From assembly GCF_900313035.1 (NCBI RefSeq), contig NZ_OMPS01000003.1, positions 23,755 to 87,754 of the forward strand: 64,000 nt of DNA, given 5' to 3'. Under the pieces are notes generated by a model. That model worked only from the letters and a program-made list of their open reading frames with translations, did not search any database and was not told the origin of the DNA. The DNA is from Ruegeria sp. EL01 (lineage in GTDB: Bacteria; Pseudomonadota; Alphaproteobacteria; Rhodobacterales; Rhodobacteraceae). Both the position numbers and the translations under genes were made by a program. Below, one piece after another: positions 36,729 to 45,062 of the stretch; positions within the stretch are counted from its first letter, which is position 1, and the number at the start of each line of letters is the position of its first letter.

Positions 36729-36977
36729 ATGGAGCAATCGCGCATAAACACCTTCTTGATAGCGTTTGCTGAAGTATTGCGACGCGAGAGGCGATCAAGG
36801 CAGTTGACCCAACAAGAGCTCGCCAGAAAGGCCAGTAAAAGTGTGCGGTACATATCATTGCTGGAAACAAGTCGACATCAGCCAACTCTAGAATCGCTGA
36901 AGCTCCTTAGTGACGCACTCGACCTAAGCGTCAGCTGCCTTCTTAAGAAGGTGGAAGATGAAGCGGCAAACAAATGA
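36729..36977 (+). CDS. XRE-family transcriptional regulator (island)
   Basis: The 82-residue protein is essentially one lambda-repressor-like domain: AFAEVLRRERRSRQLTQQELARKA (helices 1-2) and SVRYISLLETSRHQPTLESLKLLSDAL (helices 3-5). It lacks a sensor domain. It probably controls an island operon, possibly its own. The stop overlaps an ATG in the ATGA arrangement, starting a 55-codon frame at 36974. Confidence 0.85.
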   Translation: MEQSRINTFLIAFAEVLRRERRSRQLTQQELARKASKSVRYISLLETSRHQPTLESLKLLSDALDLSVSCLLKKVEDEAANK

Positions 36978-37141
36978 GCGATGTTCGGAATGGGCATTGC
37001 GAGTCCAAACTCAAAGTGGTTTTGATGTCTTTCTGGGCGGTCAACGATCAGAGTCATCATGAATTTCTAGATGCTTTGAACCAGCGCATCAAATTTAAAT
37101 GGGCCCACTCAGACACCGTCTTGTCATTGGATATGACCTAG
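36974..37141 (+). CDS. Small ORF translationally coupled to the XRE regulator
   Basis: The 55-residue frame MSDVRNGHCESKLKVVLMSF continues WAVNDQSHHEFLDALNQRIK and ends SDTVLSLDMT. It starts in an ATGA overlap with the regulator's stop and has a plausible mixed alpha/beta composition. It ends 4 bp into the convergent gene at 37138. No family was recognised; the overlap is the main support. Confidence 0.45.
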   Translation: MSDVRNGHCESKLKVVLMSFWAVNDQSHHEFLDALNQRIKFKWAHSDTVLSLDMT

Positions 37142-37404
37142 TTCCCGTCCCGCAGCTCGTTTCCAGCGTTGCCGATTTCCCGAACAGCCAACTCTGCGAT
37201 TTTTCGAACCAGAAACCAAACGCTGCTTCGGCGCGTGTGACCCTTGATCCAGCCGGTGACATCCTTGGTCGGGATGTCGAGATGTAGGGCTTCATCTTCG
37301 AATACTCTGACCTTGTAGTCAGAGATATCCGCAAGCCCGGACATGTTCCCTGCACGGGCTTCCGCGATTGGAGTACGGTTTACATAAACAACAACTCTTA
37401 GCAT
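37138..37404 (-). CDS. Hypothetical protein (island)
   Basis: From ATG 37404 (AGGAAAAACGAAA upstream) the protein is 88 residues: MLRVVVYVNRTPIAEARAGN, then an acidic segment (YKVRVFEDEALHLDIPTKDVTGWIKG) and a basic helix (TRRSSVWFLVRKIAELAVREIG). It may be a small alpha/beta protein. It lies 53 bp downstream of the AAA+ gene in the same direction and so could be the last gene of that operon. No known family. Confidence 0.6.
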   Translation of the reverse strand: MLRVVVYVNRTPIAEARAGNMSGLADISDYKVRVFEDEALHLDIPTKDVTGWIKGHTRRSSVWFLVRKIAELAVREIGNAGNELRDGN

Positions 37405-37457
37405 TTTCGTTTTTCCTATTTTGGTGTGTCTGCACGCTTGACCCACGTGGGCCCGCC

Positions 37458-38747
37458 TTAGTTCCACGAGTGGTTTTTGGTCTTTTGATGCAGGAGGCCC
37501 CGCACCAGCCGTCTCAAAACTCGTACTGATCTGTGCCGCCTATAGGTGCCCACCAATGCTTCAACATCGCCCAGATCCAGCCGAAAGAACTCGGGCCTCA
37601 ACCCAAACTCAGCAGCAAATTCGCTCACCAGGCTTTGAATGATTGCAGGCAGTTGCTCCGGTGTCGGAGGCGAGATTTCATAGATTGTGCAACGGCTGAG
37701 AAGAGGGGCGGGTACGCCAGTCAGATCATTTGCTGACAGAATCCAACTCACATATGAGGCATCCACGTCGGCAGCCAGGTACTTCTCTCGATATCGCTTG
37801 GCCTCAGAGGGCTCGAGCATTGCCAAAAGTTCGCCAGTGATATCCCCGTTTCGGCTCGCGTGCGTCTTGTCGATTTCGTCTAGGATGACCACTGGGTTAA
37901 GGACCCGTGCCGTTGCCACGGCCTCCGTCACAATCCCTGCATGCGCAGAACTCCATCCAACAGAGAGGCCAAACAAATGGTTCTCCGATTTGCCGCCGAC
38001 GTTCGCGCTCTGCACATAAAGACCGAGAGCTTTACATGCCGCCTTTGCAAAAGCTGTTTTGCCGACGCCAGGCTCACCAACCAATAGGGTGGGTTGGATA
38101 TGAAGGATGTCAGATCCGATGCTCCATCGGCACTCGATATCGTGGACCATCCCTTCGATGACGAAGTTGCAATGAGGGAACCTTTGGGAAACTGTACGAA
38201 GCTCGTTCAACGCATCAAGTGAGGCCAGTCGGGCGAACTGATTGCTCCAGGTTGTGAGCTGCTTGATATGTTCCGGCATCTCGTTTCGGAGGGTGCGCGG
38301 CAGGTACTCAAAGTCCACCTTGTCCAGAAGATACCGTGCGGCAGTGGCATTCTCACTCTTTGCGCGAGAGGCTTCCATGTTCATGTCGGCAGCATGACGT
38401 TCGGAGATGAGGCCCATGACCTCTTTCCAGCGCTTCAGACTCGTCATCTGTTCCACCGTGTCCTGGGCAAAGACCGCCAGAGCCGGATCGATTTCCCTCA
38501 AACGGTTGATTTCCGTCTGCCGCCAGTTGTCAGGCTCATCGCTAAACCTTGCGGTTTCTTCAGATCGTTGATTGATCACCTTGATAAGATCTTCAGAACT
38601 GGCTCTTTCCAAAATCATTTGCTTCACGATTTCCCAAGACGCACTGGAGTTGGCTGCGCTCAAAACAGGGCGGAGGATGTCTGCCTCGTCATGGCAGAAG
38701 CCAGCCAGCGCAAAAATCTCATCTTCTTCCCAGGTTGTTCCACTCAT
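37458..38747 (-). CDS. AAA+ ATPase of the Lon/MoxR-like type (island operon)
   Basis: The 429-residue protein has a helical N-terminal region (about 1-190) without a recognised domain. A complete AAA+ module follows: Walker A LLVGEPGVGKTAFAKA, Walker B NPVVILDEIDKTHAS, sensor 1 WILSANDLTGVP, and the arginine finger region LLSRCTIYEI. The DEIDK block, and GENxG-like loop around GKSENHLFGLSVGWS, recall Lon ATPase domains, but no Lon peptidase follows. The ATG at 38747 is 4 bp after the upstream zinc-protein stop. A remodelling ATPase working with the two upstream gene products is the likely role; substrate unknown. Confidence 0.8.
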   Translation of the reverse strand: MSGTTWEEDEIFALAGFCHDEADILRPVLSAANSSASWEIVKQMILERASSEDLIKVINQRSEETARFSDEPDNWRQTEINRLREIDPALAVFAQDTVEQMTSLKRWKEVMGLISERHAADMNMEASRAKSENATAARYLLDKVDFEYLPRTLRNEMPEHIKQLTTWSNQFARLASLDALNELRTVSQRFPHCNFVIEGMVHDIECRWSIGSDILHIQPTLLVGEPGVGKTAFAKAACKALGLYVQSANVGGKSENHLFGLSVGWSSAHAGIVTEAVATARVLNPVVILDEIDKTHASRNGDITGELLAMLEPSEAKRYREKYLAADVDASYVSWILSANDLTGVPAPLLSRCTIYEISPPTPEQLPAIIQSLVSEFAAEFGLRPEFFRLDLGDVEALVGTYRRHRSVRVLRRLVRGLLHQKTKNHSWN

Positions 38748-38751
38748 CGAG

Positions 38752-39249
38752 CTACCAACCTTTCGCGACACAGGAAGGACAGCGATGACCCGATGCGCCC
38801 CAGGCAATTTGGCCGATGTAGCCGCAGCTCCGGCATTGAAGCGCATCTCGCTTGGCACGAGTGTTCAAACGTACCGTGGGAAAGGTCTTCATCCGCTCAA
38901 TGGCCGCCTCGTGCGCGTGCCAACAGCATAAATTGACATGCCAGGCAGCGATGACCTGAACTGTGGAGGCGTTACCGCACCGCTCACAGGACATCTCTGC
39001 TTCCTGCATAGCTTGCCGCAACCGCAGTTGAATGAACGTGTCTTCCTGAGCGCGATCTAGGTAGATCCGAAGCGAGCCGAATTTTTGCTTGATCTGGCCG
39101 ACCGAGGGATAGCTTTCCTCACGCCGGTCGCAGTGCTTCTTGATCGCTTCAAAGCACTCAGTGACAATCCGAACCCAGCCCAGATTGTCTTTCCCCAGAT
39201 GTCGTTCAACGGAGCCGTGGATGTCTTCGTAGTCGAAGGTGTCAGTCAT
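38752..39249 (-). CDS. Zinc-knuckle protein, copy 1 (AAA+ operon)
   Basis: The 165-residue protein starts MTDTFDYEDIHGSVERHLGK. Its N-terminal half (DNLGWVRIVTECFEAIKKHC, QIKQKFGSLRIYLD) is paralogous to the protein at 40165. The C-terminal half has three Cys/His clusters: CERCGNAS, NLCCWHAHEAA, CRSCGYIGQ...CPSC, which suggest two or three zinc sites. It overlaps the upstream gene by 8 bp and sits 4 bp before the AAA+ gene. No known family was recognised. Confidence 0.7.
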   Translation of the reverse strand: MTDTFDYEDIHGSVERHLGKDNLGWVRIVTECFEAIKKHCDRREESYPSVGQIKQKFGSLRIYLDRAQEDTFIQLRLRQAMQEAEMSCERCGNASTVQVIAAWHVNLCCWHAHEAAIERMKTFPTVRLNTRAKRDALQCRSCGYIGQIAWGASGHRCPSCVAKGW

Positions 39250-39664
39250 CCGTCGGATCCCCGGTTCTAGGGGCCTCGGATTCTTGCACTGAAGCGATTT
39301 CCTCCAGCAAAGCAACAAGACGATGCAGGCCTTTTTCTGTCTCTGCCGCCACCGTCGATTTGAGAGCAGAGAAGTGTTCGTCCGGTAAATCGAACAGGCA
39401 TTCAGCGACGTTTTGATGACTGATACTGTCAGGATCGAATTCGTGGAAAGGGAATACCAACCGCAGAATGGCGTCTGGAGGAAGACGGCGCCGGTCTTCT
39501 TTCCCATCGTCTGAGTACATGCGACCTGTAGCGCCATGGAACAGAAGCGTTTCTTTCAGCTCGCCAGTCTCGATGCGTGTTTTAACTTCCGATAGAAGCT
39601 CGTCGTTGGCGTAGAGCTTCAGGCGTCTTTTTAGATATTCATTTGTTTTGTGGTCTTTTGACAT
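39242..39664 (-). CDS. Hypothetical protein, first gene of the AAA+ operon
   Basis: The 140-residue protein MSKDHKTNEYLKRRLKLYAN is highly charged and mainly helical, with a central RMYSDDGKEDRRRLPPDAILRLVFPFHEFDP segment. No motif was recognised. TTGGAGG precedes the ATG. A tRNA-like gene ends 18 bp upstream on the same strand, so both may share a transcript. Confidence 0.65.
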   Translation of the reverse strand: MSKDHKTNEYLKRRLKLYANDELLSEVKTRIETGELKETLLFHGATGRMYSDDGKEDRRRLPPDAILRLVFPFHEFDPDSISHQNVAECLFDLPDEHFSALKSTVAAETEKGLHRLVALLEEIASVQESEAPRTGDPTDD

Positions 39665-39681
39665 GGAATGCCTCCAAAGGA

Positions 39682-39775
39682 TGGTAGGAGGCGTCGGAAT
39701 CGAACCGACTCGTGCACTCTAATCTGGAGCTATCACAGGGGTATAAGCCCCGCCCGCATACCAATGCTGCCTCCC
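39682..39775 (-). tRNA. Class-II tRNA-like gene, apparent anticodon UAU
   Basis: Read on the minus strand: acceptor GGGAGGC/GCCTCCT (one G-U pair), discriminator A and CCA; T arm GTCGG-TTCGATT-CCGAC is perfect. An anticodon stem CGGGG/CCCTG encloses loop CTTATAC (anticodon TAT). A 26-base variable region with a small hairpin gives 94 nt in all, as in Leu/Ser/Tyr tRNAs. The D arm is poor (GCA-TTGGTA-TGC) and position 8 is not T. A UAU anticodon with a long variable arm is unusual, so it may be a divergent tRNA, a degenerate one or a tRNA mimic. Confidence 0.5.
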
Positions 39776-40164
39776 GCGTGTTTCGCGTGGGGTATCGATC
39801 AGGTCGATATTCGCTGGCAGTGGATGCGTGTGTTGGACATGGGGCGAAGCTGAACCAGCGTGGGGCATCGTGTCAACATGAAGCGTGCAAAACGTCGTGA
39901 TTTACCGCGTAGTTCCGGGAACTTTCTATCCTGGGTTGTGCGTAGAGCTGCCTTCCGACCGTCTCAGGAATACAGATTTCCTGCTCAAAGTGAGAATCGG
40001 GGGGTGATTCTGGTTTCTCAAAGAGCGCTAGAACGTCCGGTTTCTTAGTCGGCGCGAACTGGCTTGAAGCTTCCGTGTCTTTTCCGAAGCCGCAGATTAT
40101 CAGCTCGTACGTCACTCCACACAAGGCTATCAGTATCGCGGTCTAAGTGGAACCTGCCTGGGTC
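39776..40164. other. Region without a convincing gene
   Basis: Short frames occur on both strands (for example 39873-40124 minus), but none has a ribosome-binding site or recognisable motif. It lies between the tRNA-like gene and the second zinc-knuckle gene and probably contains the promoter for the tRNA-like gene and the AAA+ operon. Confidence 0.35.
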
Positions 40165-40680
40165 TCACCAGCCTTTTTTTACGCAGCAGGGGCATCTCCG
40201 CCTGTCGTCGGAACGATCAATCTGTCCAACGTAACCGCAAACCGAACAGGTAAGGTGCCCGGGTGCGTCCGTTCGGCGGAAACAGCGGCGTTTGTGCTCA
40301 TTGAACCGCCTGGCCGCTTCCTCATGCGCGCACCAACAGCATAACGTTATGATCCAGCTTCCTAAATTCTGAGGGCGTGCTGCGTTCCCGCATTGCTCGC
40401 AACTTTGGTTTGCTCGATTGATAGTAGCTGCGACCCAGCCGCGGATGCGTTCATCCTCAGATACCTTGCTGAAGTAGATCCGGAGTTCGCCAAATTTCTC
40501 CTTGATTTGGAGTACCTTTGGATATTCGATCCCAAGCTCGTCACTGCGTACTTTGATGTGCTCAAAGAGCTCGGTCACGATCCCCAACCAGCCCAGTGGG
40601 GTCTCACCCAGTTCGAGCTCAACGCTTTTCTGAATGTTGTCGTAGTCGACCACATTGATGGTCGCTTCGGTTTCGGACAT
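40165..40680 (-). CDS. Zinc-knuckle protein, copy 2
   Basis: The 171-residue protein (VDYDNIQKSVELELGETPLG, WLGIVTELFEHIKVRSDELG, IKEKFGELRIYFSKVSEDE) aligns along its full length with the copy at 38752. The same three Cys clusters are present: CEQCGNAA, TLCCWCAHEEAARR, CSVCGYVGQ...CPCC. The C-terminal KKGW/AKGW ending is also shared. It lies apart from the AAA+ gene and is flanked upstream by a small helical protein gene. The duplication suggests two partners or specificities for one machine. Confidence 0.7.
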   Translation of the reverse strand: MSETEATINVVDYDNIQKSVELELGETPLGWLGIVTELFEHIKVRSDELGIEYPKVLQIKEKFGELRIYFSKVSEDERIRGWVAATINRANQSCEQCGNAARPQNLGSWIITLCCWCAHEEAARRFNEHKRRCFRRTDAPGHLTCSVCGYVGQIDRSDDRRRCPCCVKKGW

Positions 40681-40890
40681 ACCGTGCCCTCCTGGAGTTG
40701 CACCGGAAGTAACTTAACCAAGAGAGGCTCCCGACAGCACTTTGCCGGGACAAGGGTCCTTATTCTGGGCGTCAACTGCAAGTTGTAGTATCTATTACTA
40801 CAGGAAAGTCGCGTTTCTTTGTGCTGGAATTGCAACTGCTTCTCGTCACCCATGACCACAGGAACTATCGGCCGGGCGGTGAGGTTTTTT

Positions 40891-41121
40891 CTAAAGCGCG
40901 TGCTTCTCCTGCTTTTGCTGCTCCAACCGTTCTATTTCGGCTTTCAACAGCGCGATCCTCTGCGTTGTCTGATGTTCCGCAATCAGATCGAGAAACATTT
41001 TGGTCTTGCCGCCGTGCTTCATGCCATAGCGCTCGTAGACCAACGCATTGAACTCATCCAGTTTCGCCTTCGGAATACGGAACTGGACATGCTCGTACTG
41101 TTCAATCTCTGTTTTTGTCAT
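40891..41121 (-). CDS. Small helical protein with C-terminal coiled coil
   Basis: The 76-residue protein MTKTEIEQYEHVQFRIPKAK then LDEFNALVYERYGMKHGGKT resembles a ribbon-helix-helix-type start (short strand VQFRIP, then helices). The last 25 residues (RIALLKAEIERLEQQKQEK) form a coiled coil. AAGGGGAGA lies before the ATG. It may be a small DNA-binding or plasmid-type accessory protein. It precedes the zinc-knuckle gene on the same strand by about 210 bp. Confidence 0.65.
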   Translation of the reverse strand: MTKTEIEQYEHVQFRIPKAKLDEFNALVYERYGMKHGGKTKMFLDLIAEHQTTQRIALLKAEIERLEQQKQEKHAL

Positions 41122-41370
41122 CGAAATCTCCCCTTGCCGCTAAAGGTTAGCAGATTGAAGCTTCTGGCGTCGCTATGGCTTCGGGAAGAAACTCCTGCAC
41201 GATGTTCGGTCAGCAACAAAGAACGCGACTTCGTTGCCTTTCGCTATCGCCATTTCACCTTTTCCCGAAGACGCAGTCGCATGCCCATCAACTGGCTTTT
41301 TTCCCAGCAATGAACTAGTATCTAGTAGCAACTTTAGCCCAGAAAGCTCCAGAGATAGTGGGGATCAGAC

Positions 41371-41547
41371 GTGTCGGAAAAAGGACGCATTGAGACTACA
41401 GAAGAACCTAAGTCTGGCCGCGAGATAGACGACATCACAGCGGCCTTTCTCCGTATCAAACGGGATCGATTCATCTCAGGGCGTGAGGTGGCACTCAAAA
41501 GCATGAGTGCCGAAGAGTGGGGAGAACTCGCTCCAAGGAAAGTCTAA
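41371..41547 (+). CDS. Small hypothetical protein
   Basis: A 58-codon frame from GTG 41371 reads SEKGRIETTEEPKSGREIDD, ITAAFLRIKRDRFISGREVA, LKSMSAEEWGELAPRKV. Composition is protein-like (acidic start, amphipathic basic helix) and GTGGGGAT lies upstream. No family was recognised; the call is based on codon pattern and the spacing from neighbours. Confidence 0.4.
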   Translation: MSEKGRIETTEEPKSGREIDDITAAFLRIKRDRFISGREVALKSMSAEEWGELAPRKV

Positions 41548-41738
41548 ATCGCCGCCTCATCCAAGGAATGCTCTTATTGTTCGTTTTGCAGAGGCCTAGC
41601 GAATTTTGATCCTATTGCTCAGTCGTATTGCGAGCCACGGCATCGGTGATGCTGCTATTTGAGATGTGCACGAAGGGCCAATGGCATTCCCAAATCCGCC
41701 CCCCAAAATCCCCTCTGCCCTACCTAGAATCCGGTGTC

Positions 41739-42044
41739 TCAATCAGGGTGGATTAGCCTCGCCCCGTCCGAAAAGACCTGTTTCCATTTGATGGTCGAAT
41801 ACGACTTTCTTAGGCCAGTCGACCAAAATGGATCTTCATGCACCAGTTTATCCACTTCGACGTCGGAACCTGCTTCAACGATCCATAACCCATCGCGTCC
41901 TTGTCGGTCTGTATCGGACAGTGGGCCAGCAGCCTCAATTTTATCCGCGTTTCGCTCGAGGAAATCGAGGTGCTTCGCCATATGCGTTTTGCGGATGTCA
42001 GGGTCCGCGTCTGGCGCGTCTTCGAACAGTATAATGAATTTCAT
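41739..42044 (-). CDS. YciI family protein
   Basis: From ATG 42044 with AAGGAGG ideally spaced, the protein is 101 residues. It has the YciI ferredoxin-like fold: FIILFEDAPDADPDIRKTHM, HLDFLERNADKIEAAGPLSD, GLWIVEAGSDVEVDKLVHEDPF. The His/Asp pair of the family (HLDFL and EDPF) is kept. YciI proteins are small dehydratase- or lactone-like enzymes of mostly unknown substrate. Divergent from the LysR gene at 42134, its likely regulator. Confidence 0.85.
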   Translation of the reverse strand: MKFIILFEDAPDADPDIRKTHMAKHLDFLERNADKIEAAGPLSDTDRQGRDGLWIVEAGSDVEVDKLVHEDPFWSTGLRKSYSTIKWKQVFSDGARLIHPD

Positions 42045-42133
42045 GTCTCGCCTCCTTAAAGTCACCTGCAAACAAGACTGCCACATCAAATACGAAGGTT
42101 GAGTTAGTAGTTTGGGCGATCTACTCTGCAAAA

Positions 42134-43006
42134 ATGCAGGGCCATGATTGGAACGATCTCAAATATCTATTGGCGCTTCACCGCGAGGGAAAGCTCACAC
42201 AAGCAGGCCGGACTCTCGGTGTCAGCGAAACTACAGTCGCCCGTAGGATTAAGACGCTTGAACAATCGCTAGGAACCACTTTGTTCTTGCGTAGTGCCAG
42301 TGGACGGTACGAGCCAACTGACGCCGCGCTGCACATCCTAACTCATGCGGAAACTATCGAGGCAAGTAACGCGGCACTTAGAGAAGTGTCAGGCGAGAGC
42401 GCAAATGGTGCCTCGGGGAGCGTTCGCATAAGCTCAGTGCCAATCATTGTGAATCGTCTTCTTGTCCCTGGCCTTGCTGCTTTGGAGCGTTTGCATCCAA
42501 GCCTCACTGTTGAGTTGGTTCCGACTTCATTCAACTTGGATCTGTCCAAACGGGAGGCGGATCTTGCAGTGCGCTTTGCCCGTCCGTCGGAGGGAGGTTT
42601 GCGAACCAAAGCGCAAAAACTGGGGGAGCTATCATTCGCGGCCTACGCGGCAAGCTTCATCTCACCGGATCAACATGCAGAGTTGAGGTGGATCACCTAT
42701 GACGAAGCACATTTGGATCTGCCGCAAGCGCGTTGGCTTGAAAGCGCAGCAAAGTCTTCCGGACTGCGCGCCAATCTGAAGGTCGTGGATGCCGAGACAG
42801 GGATGCAGGCCGTGGCAGAAGGGATTGGGAAGGCGCTTTTGCCACGTGCAATTGCAGCTGGCGACGCGCGACTTCGAGAAGTCGAACAAGAAGGTGACGC
42901 AAAGTACCCAACCAGGGAAGTCTGGTTGTTGTCGCATGTTGACCAGACCTCAAGACTATCAATCAAGGCAGTCAAAGCTTGGTTGTCCAGTCTGGATTGG
43001 GTTTAA
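42134..43006 (+). CDS. LysR-family regulator divergent from yciI-like gene
   Basis: The 290-residue protein has the LysR DNA-binding domain (WNDLKYLLALHREGKLTQAGRTLGVSETTVARRIKTLEQSLGTTLF). The effector domain (about 90-290) contains SVRISSVPIIVNRLLVPGLAALERLHPSL and the shared VDAETGMQAVAEGIGKALLPRAIA motif. The 89-bp divergent gap to the YciI gene supports local regulation. The effector is unknown. Confidence 0.85.
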   Translation: MQGHDWNDLKYLLALHREGKLTQAGRTLGVSETTVARRIKTLEQSLGTTLFLRSASGRYEPTDAALHILTHAETIEASNAALREVSGESANGASGSVRISSVPIIVNRLLVPGLAALERLHPSLTVELVPTSFNLDLSKREADLAVRFARPSEGGLRTKAQKLGELSFAAYAASFISPDQHAELRWITYDEAHLDLPQARWLESAAKSSGLRANLKVVDAETGMQAVAEGIGKALLPRAIAAGDARLREVEQEGDAKYPTREVWLLSHVDQTSRLSIKAVKAWLSSLDWV

Positions 43007-43117
43007 AATGCGATATGAAGGTGGCCATCTAATTGCGGCACAGATTGGGTCTTTTGAGGCTGCTCCAAACCAATCTTCGCACTTGGCTCAATCAGCCGTT
43101 CATCGAATGGTACTCGA

Positions 43118-43912
43118 TTAGGTGATGCTTACCTTTCGGACGCGGAGCAGTAGAAAAAGAGGCGTCACGCGTGTGTCTGCGACCTCTGGATACTTCTTTG
43201 CTGTTTCCTCGTCGGCGACTGGTTCATGAAGGCTCTCAATTTGAAACCCGGCTTCGTGTATCATGCCCACCCAATCGCTGAGTGTACGGTGAAATCTTGG
43301 AACTTCGAACGGCGCATAGCGGCCCCGTTCTTCCTCAGGTGCCGCTCCAAAACTCCAGGTTTCAACGTCCCCGTTTGTTCGATGGAAATAGTCGGCAACT
43401 TCGATGGCGTAAACCTCACCCTCGGAGTTGCGCAAGGTCCTGCGCTTTGGTGGTACAAAACAAGGATGCAGTATAGAAAATTGCAAAAATCCTCCCCTGA
43501 CCAGGACCCGGTGCGCTTCTTTCAGGGCCTTAGTCTGATCCGGCATGTCCATGAAGGACATGAACGCGACGGCAAAATCGAAACACTCGTCGGGGAATTC
43601 TAGATGTGCCGCGTTACCGATCAAATACTCGACGCCCTGCGGATCTTGCCTTTCAGCGGCACGTGCGGCCTCAATGAACGAAGGTGCGATGTCGATAGCC
43701 GACATCCGCGCACCACGTATTGCAATCTGACGAGTGTTCGTACCTTCGCCACAGCCCAAATCGATACCCTTCAAGCCTCCCACATCTGGAAGCATTTGAA
43801 GAAAGGCGGGCGTGTTTAAAGCATCTCGATAGACATCGTATCCGGCTCGACTGAGCGCAATCCACGCAGGCGCATTCTTCTCCCAGTAGGCTCCTACTTC
43901 TGAGGACAGCAT
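43118..43912 (-). CDS. Class I SAM-dependent methyltransferase
   Basis: From ATG 43912 with AAAGGAG upstream, the protein is 264 residues. Motif I is KGIDLGCGEGTNTRQIA, the post-I acidic residue is in MSAIDIAPSFIEAA, and the motif IV/V region is FDFAVAFMSFMDMPDQTKALKEAHRVLVRGGFLQFSILHP. The C-terminal part resembles methyltransf_11/UbiE-like small-molecule enzymes. The substrate is unknown. An IS5 element begins 100 bp upstream. Confidence 0.85.
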   Translation of the reverse strand: MLSSEVGAYWEKNAPAWIALSRAGYDVYRDALNTPAFLQMLPDVGGLKGIDLGCGEGTNTRQIAIRGARMSAIDIAPSFIEAARAAERQDPQGVEYLIGNAAHLEFPDECFDFAVAFMSFMDMPDQTKALKEAHRVLVRGGFLQFSILHPCFVPPKRRTLRNSEGEVYAIEVADYFHRTNGDVETWSFGAAPEEERGRYAPFEVPRFHRTLSDWVGMIHEAGFQIESLHEPVADEETAKKYPEVADTRVTPLFLLLRVRKVSIT

Positions 43913-44012
43913 AAAAACTCCTTTCTTCAATGTCGGGTTCTGGATTCTTGAAATTGTATGTTGACCTATCCGTCGAGTTGATTGTTTCAAAAACGCTAAA
44001 TCACCTGCAAGT

Positions 44013-45062
44013 GACTTTGTTGCACAAATGGTTTGAGGGATTCACTGTTTGAATCCAGCGTGGTAGCTGGCGTGCATGAGCAGTTGGTCCCCTACGACGT
44101 ACAAGACCAGGAACTGGCCTTCGTACAACACGGCGTTGAAGCAGCGTGGTTCCCTGTCGATCTGGTTTGATCCTGAGATGCCCTGGCATGCGGCTCCGAC
44201 GGGCAAGCGCGGGCGTCAGCCTGAGTTCAGCGACGCGGCGATCCAGGTTTGTCTCACGATGAAGGTGCTTTTTGGCATGCCCCTTCGACAGACGGCAGGG
44301 TTCGTTGAAAGCCTATTGCGGCTCGCAGGGCTGGACTGGCAAGTTCCGGATTTCAGCACCCTATGCCGCCGTCAGAAGACGTTGAGCGTCGCCATCCCTT
44401 ACCGTGGCGGGTCGGGCCCGCTCCATCTGCTGATCGACGCGACCGGGATCAAAGCGGAAGGTGAAGGAGAGTGGAACGCTCGCAAACATGGCGGGCCAAA
44501 GAAGCGCCTTTGGCGCAAGCTCCACCTCGGTATGGACGAGGAAACACTGGAGATCCGTGCGATCGGTGTCACCACAAGCAATGTCGGCGATGCCCCAATG
44601 CTGCCTGACCTGTTGGAGCAGATCCCGTCCGATCAGGAGATTGCCACCGTCACAGCTGATGGCGCCTACGATACTCGAAGATGTCACAATGTGATTGCCG
44701 CTCGGGGTGCCGCAGCCGTCATCCCGCCGCGTAAAAATGCCCAACTTTGGAAGCCAACCACGGCGGGGGCCGTGGCACGAAACGAAGCTGTGAGAGCTTG
44801 CAAATATCTCGGGCGGGCACTCTGGCGAAAGTTGACCGGATATCACCGCCGGAGCCGCGCAGAAACAAAAATGCACTGCGTCAAACTGCTTGGCCAAGGC
44901 CTCATGGCGAGAGACTTCGAGCGGCAAGTCGCTGAGCTTCAGATCCGGATCGCGGTGCTCAACCGCTACACCGCTCTTGGCATTCCCGTCACAGAGCCCG
45001 TAGGATAAGTCCGCCCGGGGAAAGGGGAAGTCCACCCTTCAACCGATTTGTGCAACAAAGCC
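44013..45062 (+). mobile_element. IS5-family insertion sequence (second subtype copy)
   Basis: The left end GACTTTGTTGCACAAATGG (from 44013) and right end CCGATTTGTGCAACAAAGCC (to 45062) are inverted repeats with two mismatches. The terminal 20 bp are nearly those of the element at 29532. It interrupts a P-loop ATPase gene whose 3' part resumes directly after it. Confidence 0.85.
44076..45008 (+). CDS. IS5-family transposase
   Basis: The 310-residue transposase has the three acidic residues in LHLLIDATGIKAEGEGEW, TVTADGAYDTRRCHN and YHRRSRAETKMHCVKLLG. The frame is intact. It is a paralogue of the enzyme at 29596, with the same length but many substitutions. Confidence 0.9.
   Translation: MSSWSPTTYKTRNWPSYNTALKQRGSLSIWFDPEMPWHAAPTGKRGRQPEFSDAAIQVCLTMKVLFGMPLRQTAGFVESLLRLAGLDWQVPDFSTLCRRQKTLSVAIPYRGGSGPLHLLIDATGIKAEGEGEWNARKHGGPKKRLWRKLHLGMDEETLEIRAIGVTTSNVGDAPMLPDLLEQIPSDQEIATVTADGAYDTRRCHNVIAARGAAAVIPPRKNAQLWKPTTAGAVARNEAVRACKYLGRALWRKLTGYHRRSRAETKMHCVKLLGQGLMARDFERQVAELQIRIAVLNRYTALGIPVTEPVG

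Noticed and set aside
40575..40859. 94-codon minus-strand frame upstream of the second zinc-knuckle gene
   Set aside because: It overlaps the conserved N-terminus of the zinc-knuckle gene in another frame and lacks a start context.
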